Shown piece after piece: positions 56,346-64,000 of a DNA stretch of 64,000 bases. The position numbers were made by a program, and so were the translations under genes. Below the pieces are notes generated by a model. That model was not told where the DNA came from. It did no database searches and worked only from the letters and a program-made list of their open reading frames with translations. Position 1 is the stretch's first letter, and each line of letters begins with the position of its first letter. Source of the DNA: Branchipolynoe longqiensis (lineage: Eukaryota > Annelida > Polychaeta > Phyllodocida > Polynoidae); contig CM059187.1 of NCBI GenBank assembly GCA_030323885.1, positions 128,731,168 through 128,795,167 of the forward strand, in the 5' to 3' direction.

Positions 56346-57058
56346 TTAAAGCTGCATGTTCCGACGAAGCATCACATTTTCAAAACCAAAGCCATTATCT
56401 AGAATTGATTCTTTTCTTGAAGATTTATACTGCCTATCATGGATAAGTCTGAATAGACTTGGGTTTCACCATTACAGAGTTTGTCGATAGAAAGCACAAG
56501 CCTACACTTTTACCGACCCAAGGGATTTTTAACCTCCCATACCACATAGACATGGTATGAGAGGAACTGGCCTTTGCTGACACTGTAAGTTATATACACA
56601 GCGGTTGAAATCCAAATTGGCAGAGGTGGGGGGAATTGAACCGCCGATCTTCAGATTAGGAGTCCAACCTGGTAAAATGTCAGACACTCTAACCGCTCTG
56701 CCACAGAGAACACGGTCATGGCACAGTTGATTTTCAATAATAGACTATATCAGTAAGAATTTACACATACATTATGTCTAACTTAGACACTGGTGCAATT
56801 ATTAAGCATTTGTCGTGACAGAAAGGGGGGAACTTAATCAAATTAACAGAACCTGTTACTGCAGAAGCCTTTGGTGTCAGAGTTTTGGCGTGCTTGCCAA
56901 AATTAATTGGGTGTGTTTGCACGTCAGATATTTCTAAAGTTGGCCATATAAAATTAAAGTAGCTTTAAACAAAAGTACGGCAGATTATAGCGATCCACCT
57001 AATATATTTATCTCAGAAAATGACAGAAACTCAAAACCATCGCCATATGCAACTTTAA
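56346..57058. mobile_element. TTAA-bounded TIR element split by a second SINE type
   Basis: The left part from TTAAAGCTGCATG and the right part to CATATGCAACTTTAA match the reference copy at 52543. About 360 bp (56415-56775) not present in the reference is inserted between GAATTGATTC and GTCTAACTTAGACACTGG. Confidence 0.8.
56415..56775 (-). mobile_element. tRNA-derived SINE, second body type
   Basis: On the minus strand GGCAGAGCGGTTAGAGTGTC (A-box-like) and CGGCGGTTCAATTCCCCC (B-box-like) give a tRNA-like segment at about 56640-56715. Downstream sequence includes CATGTCTATGTGGTATGGGA and GGTTAAAAATCCCTTGGGTC. The body is unlike the main family. Confidence 0.6.
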
Positions 57059-57235
57059 AGTTGCATAGTCTGATGCCTTTGAGTTTCTGTAATCTTTCTG
57101 TGAAACATATACATTATTAAATTGATTATTATCTACCTTACATTAGTATGAAATAATTTTATTTTAAATGGGTAACTTTTGAGATATTTGAAGTGAAAAT
57201 ATGGCAAACTAATAATAGCTATGGGGTACTCACAC
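57055..57235. mobile_element. Partial TTAA element abutting its neighbour head to head
   Basis: Begins TTAAAGTTGCATAGTCTGAT and matches the start of the piece at 41876. It shares its TTAA with the end of the element at 56346-57058, giving a palindromic junction. Confidence 0.75.
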
Positions 57236-57364
57236 ACACACACTCCAATAGCACTGGCTAGACCAATCCTGACATTGGTGGATTCAAGCTCGAATACTTG
57301 AATCGAAGTGCGATCTCTCAATTGTGTGCATACAATATTCATGGTCGAATCACGTGATCCAACC

Positions 57365-57560
57365 CTTGAAGCTGCATAATCCAATGAAGACATCAAATTG
57401 TTAAAACCATAGCAATTATCTAGATTATATTCTACATATCTACGTAGATGCTTCTGCAGTTATTAAACATTTGTCACCACATAGAAGGGAATACTCGGGC
57501 AATTTAATATAACATTTTACTGCAAAAGCCTGTGGAGTCATATTTAGATATGTTTCTAGG
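57365..57560 (+). mobile_element. Partial TTAA-type element (left part)
   Basis: GAAGCTGCATAATCCAATGA, then AAAACCATAGCAATTATCTA and CATAGAAGGGAATACTCGGG match the left half of the family. The TTAA border has decayed to TTGA. Confidence 0.7.
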
Positions 57561-57794
57561 ACATAAATCCCCACTAATCTCCATTCTGTTTTGAATCCGT
57601 TATAATGCACATCTGGACTGCAAAGCAGTGACCGTTAGGGGGTGTTGCTAGGAGGTGAAACCCCAGTGTCCCCCCAAATCCTGTTGGGATCACTTATATA
57701 CTCTACATAGGACTTGTTTATGTGAGCACTTCAGGGTTTAATTACTGGAAGTTCAGTGGCCCTAATTCGTTGACAGTGTTGAGCAGCTTGTTCT
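57561..57794. other. Unassigned non-coding sequence
   Basis: No repeat family or gene was recognised. Confidence 0.4.
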
Positions 57795-58115
57795 GTGTTG
57801 TTCTTTTACGTCCTAGCAACATGTAAGGTCATTTCATGATGGGGACCGACTTGTGACATTGCGCACTTATGGCGACTTTATAGTGCTGCCCCAGTGGGAG
57901 ACCAGGCCACCAGCAGCATGACACTATATCCCACTCAGTCACATTATCCTGACACTGAACCAACTGGTCCTTGCCCTATGCTAATAATGCCGAGCACCTG
58001 GCTAGGAAGCGATAAGTATCAATTTGTAAGTCATTGATTTGACTCAACCAGGCTTCGAATCCCACGATCTGCCAAAACGGGAGACGGATGCTCAACTCAT
58101 TCGGCCATCCAGTTT
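57795..58115 (-). mobile_element. SINE (main family, head type 2), full length
   Basis: Minus-strand tail (GTTGTTCTTTTACGTCCTAG), body, linker and a head ending CAACTCATTCGGCCATCCAG. One of the best-preserved type 2 copies. Confidence 0.95.
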
Positions 58116-60046
58116 GGTCCCCTCTCACTGTGTGTGCACAGCTATTGATGTTAGACAGTTCACGCACTCAACCCTTCAGGGGCCCAATAGACAGAGCCAG
58201 CATTGTCCCAGGCGAAAGATCCTACCAACAACTTACTGTCTATTTTGCACACTTTATCACCAGGAGGTAAGGCTCTAAGAGAGCATAACATATATATATA
58301 TATATATATAGTTTTGGAAGTAAGAGTCTGACAGTTGGCCCACGGTGTAGAGGAGGTAGGGAGGAGAGAATGCGTGCTCCGTAGTGAATAACAAGGAGGT
58401 TAAGGTGGTTAGAGAGAAACATTAATGGGCTGCCATTATTTATATCGACATAATAAAGTATATAGCACATATATGGAGCGAATTAAATATTACCGTTTTG
58501 ATACTTGAACAGATTTTTAAGGTTTTTTTTGGTGGTGTTTTCTTTTTCTTTTAGGGGGGGGGGCGGCGTTGTGTTATTTTTGTTGTACTATTTTGGTTCT
58601 TTTATGCCAATCTCACGGCTGATCTAGATCTAGGCGATGAGTTGTTCTGGTTGCTAAGTGCACTGATGGGTGTCGGACAGGTGAGGGCCTTAAGCAAATG
58701 GGCGGCACCGACCCTGGAGGAAGTGTTCGAGGAGCTGCCAGAGTGGTCTTGGTTCTGGTGATAGTGATTGTGGGGATGTGGGGGTAGGTGGTGGGGATGG
58801 GCGAGGGCGGGGATGGGGGAGTGGAGCAAGGAGAAAGGGAATGGATTTATGGATATTGGCTGATAAGGTGTGGAGTGCCTCATGGTTCAGAAATGAATAT
58901 TACTTATGATGAGAATTACTTCTATATTTTCCTACATGTATCTGTTCAGAGATCTAGTAAAAGAAAATCAAAATTAATATTTGAAAATTGATAGATATTA
59001 GTTGGCCGTGGGAAATTTGTCCACACTTGTATTTTTTTAAATTCTTTTATTGAGGCTGTATTTATACTGTCCATAGCATATAAGCCCGTGTACCCAGGCT
59101 TGTTTTAAAATGCTGGCCAGTTGTAGTGTTGGTGTTATCTTACCACACAGTAGCAATTGTATACATTTTTTTATTTATACAATGTAAGGGGTGAGGGATT
59201 TGAGGGTGAAGACGGGTGGTAATGTCGTCTATAAACGTTGGTACTGCCATTGGTGGGTGGGGGTGGGGGGGGGGGGAGGATGCAAAAATGTACAGATAAC
59301 CATGTACTGGGCTCATGTAGAATTCACTCTGAAGACATCCTGTGAAATGTACAAGAATCTCAACGAGGATGCTGGGGGAATTTCACTGGTGAAATGTACA
59401 TGTATTAATTTACCTTTGTGAATGCCAATGAAATCGGCCTTAAGGGTTATTATATTGCCATTGTCAATGTCCAAGATAGTCAAAGCTAGGAAGTTGTAAT
59501 TGGGAATGAGGGAAGATAATTGAGGAGGTCTGTGAGAATTACTGTTCTCTTTAACGATAGCAACATGTTGCCAACTGTGACCGACCCCTGAGGATCGGTG
59601 GATTTGAATTAAGTACAACTGAGGCACAGTTTCAAGACATTCATTAGCGAAACAGGGACTTCCGGTTTTAAACAAATGTGCGCAGCCAATATGATGCAAA
59701 CCTGAGTGGCCGGGACCGGAAGTGCCAATTGGTGCAGTCAAATACAATTAATTATCCATCTAACACGAACAGGAAATTCGATAAACGGGAAATAGTAATG
59801 AAAGAGGGCCGGTATGTGACAGACGAGCGTCCGATTGTTATACCAATAACCATGCCAATAACAATGGCGCCATTATATAGAGTGGCTTGATGTGGCGGTT
59901 GAAGTGATACTAAAAGAGGTGTGCATTCAATCACCCACGCGCGCACACAAAATGGAAGTAGCTATATGTTTGGGTGTGTGTGCATCAGTAAATCCAGTGT
60001 ATTAATGTAAGCACAAAACGTGTGTGTGTCCTATTTTGGACATATA
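58116..60046. other. Mostly unassigned sequence with open frames of unclear status
   Basis: TA run at 58286-58310; G runs at about 58554-58563 and 59262-59277. At 58605-58760 both strands are open: the plus frame ends TLEEVFEELPEWSWFW then stop, and the minus frame is Ser/Asn-rich. A CAG|GTGAGG donor-like site lies near 58680. At 59313-59747 (-) a 144-codon frame of mixed composition lacks an ATG. None has a recognised domain. Confidence 0.4.
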
Positions 60047-60300
60047 TGAGCCTGTGTCAAAAGGTGATAACTCTTTTTTTTGTCCATTGTAATGATTGAC
60101 ACAAAACAGCATAGAAACGGTTAGACTGAGAACACAAGGACATTTGCTTCAAATCAATATGTATTCTATTGGGATTATGAAATACCATGTAAAAAATAAA
60201 TCAGTTTATCCTGAGCAAATGCATAAGCAGATAGTATGTTGATGGTTACAATGGACAAAGTTTTGTCCCATATTGCTTAGCACCTTTTGAGACAGTCTCA
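60047..60300. mobile_element. TA-flanked TIR MITE, copy 2
   Basis: Matches the element at 23441-23697 over its full length with few differences. Ends TGAGCCTGTGTCAAAAGG and CCTTTTGAGACAGTCTCA, with TA on both sides. Confidence 0.85.
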
Positions 60301-60305
60301 TATAC

Positions 60306-61300
60306 ATATATTCCTCCAGTGTGTGTGGCGAGGGGGGGGGGGGGCCCTGCCCACCAATTACCCCGACAGCTGAGGAGGGGGGGGGGGGCACCACCAATGC
60401 ACCAAGGAGGAATAGATATGGGTCACTCTCCTGAAAACTGGCCAGAAATGTCACATGGAGAGTTAAAATCTAATATTTGAATTTTAAAATTTGTTGGTTG
60501 CAAATGAAAGCTGGAAATCTCCAATTTTCATATATGTAAAACATAAATTGATGAGATAAGAAATAAAGGTGTAGTCCATGATTAAGCTATGTCATATGGC
60601 AGTATACCATGTGTTGCTCAGATGTAACACATGTTTAGGACACCACACAGTCTGCTTGATAACAAATCTAAACAGAATTACATAATGTCATACTGAGAAG
60701 CATATTAATCATGGCATAATATACAGACATATGTAGTGTTTATATTGATGGGGAAATTTAGTAATTCCCAGCCATGCTTTATTGACTGAATAATTAGTGT
60801 ACAATATTTGTGTTGCATCCAGACACCACTGGTGATATCTGTGACGAAAATTTGTAATGTTATTTCTGAAGACATCAAATCATTTTTTGTTAAGTTTAAG
60901 CATGCACACATGTTATTGTTAATAAATACTTCTTTTTGATTTGGGAACTGTTTTGTTTTATATATCAATGCAATACAAGATAAGAATCCAACCATGTCCC
61001 ATATGTCATGTTACAAATAGCTGACTGTAAAGTGGGTTATTTTGGAACAACAACACTTCATAACTAAAAGGCCCAAAGTTGCATGCAGTTTATTTTATTT
61101 CGCTTATTTCTTACATCAAATCTGAACATGAATATGAAAAGTATAAGGAAAAAATTAGTAGGATTTCTTGTTATTGATATTTTAAAATCCCATCCCATGC
61201 TGACCAGTTTTCAGGAGAGTGACCCATATGTAGAGTATATGTTCCCCTTGTATTTCTCCTCGTATAATGCGTTATGCATCATATATAGTGACAGGTTTCA
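60306..61300. repeat. Interspersed repeat split by a TIR element
   Basis: 60306-60418 (TCCTCCAGTGTGTGTGGCGA to CCAAGGAGGAATAGATA) and 61227-61300 (TAGAGTATATGTTCCCCTTG to GCATCATATA) together match the unsplit copy at 16826-16980. G runs in the left part are expanded here. Confidence 0.75.
60419..61226. mobile_element. TA-flanked TIR element, copy 2, without nested insertion
   Basis: The 808-bp element has inverted ends TGGGTCACTCTCCTGAAAAC and (reverse complement) the same 20 bases. TA lies at 60417-60418 and 61227-61228. No long open frame is present, so it is non-autonomous. Confidence 0.9.
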
Positions 61301-61464
61301 TCGTAGATAATTTATTGTGACATGACTTATAATTTGTTGAGAGAGATGGGGGGAGAAAGTTACAGCTGGACAGCCAACGGTACATACAGAGGGAGCTAAT
61401 TGATTCATGATATATCAGTATTTGATGACATTGTGGCCCATTAGAAACGCTCCTTTACTCTTTC

Positions 61465-61960
61465 TGTGTGTAATATATATATATATAATGTACTATATAA
61501 TTTATTAAGTGGATATAAATAACGGCAGCCCTTTAATGTTTCTCTTTAACCACCTTAACTCCTCCCCCGCCTTCAATATGCCATGAGCCAACTATATAAT
61601 TATATATAACTATATATAACTATATATATAACTATATATAACTATAATTACATTTACTAATACTAAACTATACAGTTACGATATAATAACTATATATAAC
61701 TATAACTTAGCTATATTAACTATATATAACTATGTATATATGTTACATATATATAGATAACTATGCATAGTATAATATAGCTATATATATAACTATATCA
61801 TATAAACATATATATATAACTATATATAACTATATATAAATATATATAACTGTATATAACTATATATATAACTATATACAACTATATACAACTATATACA
61901 ACTATATACAACTATATACAACTATATACAACCATATATAACTATATATATATACGCAAC
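61465..61960. repeat. TATATAACTA minisatellite
   Basis: Units TATATAACTA and ACTATATACA (about 10-12 bp). The stretch at 61875-61930 is a regular ACTATATACA array. Confidence 0.9.
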
Positions 61961-62500
61961 ATCGCTTACTCGAATTGTATCTGCTTAGAACTAACATGTT
62001 GATGAATGTCTAATTTCAGTGATGCTCTCCTTTAAAAAAATAAAACTAATCATATAATTAGAATTTCTTTTCATTTTCTTTCTTTTCTTCAATCATACAT
62101 ATAACCATGTGTATAACACATTTACTGATAATGCCACATACCGCCTTAAAACTACCCATTTGATAGGTTATATGCAATGAGAGGGTTGGGGTTGGGGTGC
62201 GGCTGCGGATGGAGGGATTCTATGAGAAACATACAAACCATATAACCCCTTCCTTCTTCACCCCCTCCAATAAAAAAAATTAATAAAAAATTCAAGTAGG
62301 ACTTAAACTGACATGAGACTTGCGCACTCGGGGACATTCTAGTTGTTGATTTTGTAGCAGATGTGATTGTAATTCTGGTAGTGGCGCGCCGCGTGGCCAC
62401 ATTAAGATAAACCGGCGTAAATCTGCCGTCACGTCCTTTGTATGTCACGTGGGGACGCAACGCCGGGCGCAGACACCTCAGCGTAAATCAGCCGGTAAAT
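61961..62500. other. Unassigned non-coding sequence
   Basis: AT-rich to about 62330, then CpG-containing (GGCGCGCCGCGTGG near 62382). No gene was recognised. Confidence 0.4.
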
Positions 62501-62504
62501 GGCG

Positions 62505-62730
62505 CCCGCCTGGAGAAGTGGGAGGGCGGGGGTGGGTGGAGAGGAGAACAGAGATGGGGGTGGAGAGGAGAAGGGGTGGGGGGAGAAGGGGGGGAGGAGG
62601 GGGAGAGTGCAAAGTAGAAGAGATGGGGGGAATGGGGGAGGGTGGAGAGGAGAAGAGGTGGGGCGGGGCAGAATGAGGGGAGGGGAGGGTGGAGAGGAGA
62701 AGAGACAGAGGTGGGGGAGAAGAGGGATGA
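62505..62730. repeat. Polypurine GGGGAGAGGAG tract
   Basis: G/A-rich repeats, most regular at 62570-62720. Gly/Arg/Glu and Pro/Ser frames are translations. Confidence 0.85.
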
Positions 62731-62783
62731 GGGTTTTCAGCATCTGTTGTACTAACATCTTATCCAAGCACCGAACCAAGCTA

Positions 62784-62975
62784 CAGTACAACCTCTGTAA
62801 CTAACCAGCTCCACAGACCACTCCCCTATATGGATCGCTTTATTTTGGTCCCAAGCGATCGCCCATCCGATACCATTTAATGATAAAAATAAAAAAACTC
62901 CCTGAATTGACCACCTCCCTAAATGGACCATTTAAAGATTGTCCGATGGTCTGTCAATTTAGAGAGGCTTTACTG
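62784..62975. mobile_element. pogo/Tigger-like MITE, copy 3
   Basis: The 192-bp element starts CAGTACAACCTCTGTAACTA and ends GTCAATTTAGAGAGGCTTTACTG (read as separate blocks GTCAATTTAGAG and AGGCTTTACTG). TA lies on both sides (62782-62783, 62976-62977). Interior TTTGGTCCCAAGCGATCG. Confidence 0.85.
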
Positions 62976-63375
62976 TACCTTCGACACGTGTATGGTATTC
63001 CCCAATCAGCAGCAGCGGTGATGTCTTTAAAAAGGCAACAAATATATACATGGAGGAGGATTCTTTTTAGCTCGTTTAAATTGAAGGTTTAGAAGAGGTT
63101 ATGTGTATACATACCCTCTTATAAAGCCAAAGCATTGATTGCTTCGGATTTGTGTTGAGTTTTGGTCAATTGGGGGGATCTATATCCTACACTCTACAGC
63201 CGGGTTACATATTATGGTGGTTTGTATTTAGACAGAGAGGCAAGTAGCCAGGCAGTGTAAATGTAAATAATAGTTGTGTTTTTTTTTAATCAAAAGGACC
63301 AGAAAAGAAAGCCCTCTCCACGGTGGCAGCGCTGACGGGCGTTAAGCAGCGGGGACGGGGAAAGGGGTTGGGGGA
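62976..63375. other. Unassigned non-coding sequence
   Basis: A T run lies near 63280. No gene was recognised. Confidence 0.4.
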
Positions 63376-63443
63376 GGGCAGATAGGGGGGGGGGGGGGTG
63401 GTGGGGGGGAGGGGGGGGGGGGGGGGGGGGGGGGGGGCGGGGA
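63376..63443. repeat. Poly-G tract with a 27-base run
   Basis: G-runs separated by single T or A bases end in an uninterrupted run of 27 G at 63411-63437. Confidence 0.95.
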
Positions 63444-63727
63444 GGGGAATTAGAACCATTAAGGCCAACCCTCACACTGGGCCGCCTCCGTTAACGACAC
63501 CCGTGAACCCAAGTGATGAATACCACCCCCCGAGTCTATGCATGTTACGATCCCATAGCATTTGTGGACCTTATCAGCGCCAGCACTTCCCCGTCCAGGC
63601 TTGCAGCCACTACGGGCATTCACAGTTTCACTGGTCCCCCCCCCCCACCCCACCCCCACGCCCACCCAGGAAGGATTGAAATTGTCACAGAGAACGCAGG
63701 GCCCCAGCTTGTACTTACAGGCGATTC

Positions 63728-63975
63728 AGAGGACGCGGTGGCCTAATTGGTAGAACGCATGCTTCCCTTGCTGAATGTCGGGCATTCGAATCCCACCCGA
63801 ATCAAACTAATAGCTTATATTATAAGATTGATACCTGTCGCTATCTAACCTGGCGCTTGGCATTGATAGGAATTAGGATAGGACTAGGACTGGTTTTCAC
63901 AGTATCAGGATAATGTGACTGTGTGGGATATCGGGTCGTGGTTCTATTACATTGACCTAGTGTTCCCCTAAATGA
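63728..63975 (+). mobile_element. SINE (main family, head type 1), 3'-truncated
   Basis: Head GACGCGGTGGCCTAATTGG with B-box-like GGCATTCGAATCCC, a linker, and a body that stops after GGGATATCGGGTCGTGG. No family tail. Confidence 0.9.
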
Positions 63976-64000
63976 CCAGACGGGATGGGTGAATGAGTTA
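63976..64000 (+). mobile_element. Start of another SINE (head type 2), cut by the window end
   Basis: CCAGACGGGATGGGTGAATG is the beginning of the type 2 head. Confidence 0.8.

Noticed and set aside
59313..59747. 144-codon minus-strand frame of mixed composition
   Set aside because: It contains no ATG and no recognised domain. A few frames of this length are expected by chance in six frames of 64 kb.

Overview
This window is eukaryotic and almost entirely non-coding. It looks like intronic or intergenic DNA from a marine invertebrate, most likely a mollusc. That placement rests on a tRNA-derived SINE at 2074-2400 whose body and 3' end (the GTCGTTAAAYAAAACAAAC type) I know as widespread in molluscan genomes, together with the abundance of other tRNA-headed SINEs, MITEs, minisatellites and homopurine/homopyrimidine tracts. 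The species cannot be named from the sequence. No rRNA, intact tRNA gene, CRISPR array or bacterial-style operon was seen.

The one coding element I can support well is a single internal exon, 24161-24289 (+). It encodes 43 residues of a CAMK-like serine/threonine protein kinase, has canonical splice sites and is phase 0 at both ends. It covers the ATP-binding Lys, the alpha-C Glu and the HPNI motif; HUNK-like is my best guess. The flanking exons (Gly loop; HRD and DFG) were not recognised here, so its introns may span much of the window. A weak candidate terminal exon lies at 37615-37853 (-).

The rest is repeat DNA. (1) A dominant SINE family is present in roughly 35 full, truncated or tail-only copies on both strands. 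It has one body but two different tRNA-like heads. (2) A retroposon with an (ATG)n tail has four copies (5112, 10371, 22212, 46943); the last shows a twin-priming-style inversion. (3) A PIF/Harbinger-like MITE family has TWA target duplications, an ACGT-rich interior and a shared 18-bp palindrome (14243, 20695, 35597, 50800). One member contains an 88 x 10 bp tandem array grown from a 3-unit seed that is still visible in a sibling. (4) There are pogo/Tigger-like CAGT-ended MITEs (8481, 45646, 62784) and a related foldback element (49969). (5) TTAA-bounded elements occur at 41876, 44318, 52543, 56346 and 57055. (6) TA-flanked TIR elements occur at 23441/60047 and 53970/60419, the latter pair with nested and empty-site copies. 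(7) Single MITEs lie at 3601 and 56068. (8) Minisatellites have units of 8, 9, 10, 12, 23, 29, about 33, about 36, 147 and 206 bp, alongside (TA)n, (CA)n, TCC/GGA tracts and a 27-base G run.

Layout: 1-7000 minisatellites and SINEs; 7000-13600 GC-rich patches (possible CpG islands near 7.5 and 11.0-11.6 kb) and minisatellites; 14000-23700 SINEs, MITEs and a retroposon; 24161-24289 the kinase exon; 24655-34000 TA, 12-bp and polypyrimidine repeats; 35000-50500 dense SINE nesting with CA-rich tracts; 50800-52303 the satellite-bearing MITE; 53970-61226 nested TIR elements; 62500-64000 purine tracts and SINEs. No reverse transcriptase or transposase frame was recognised, so the visible elements are non-autonomous or truncated.
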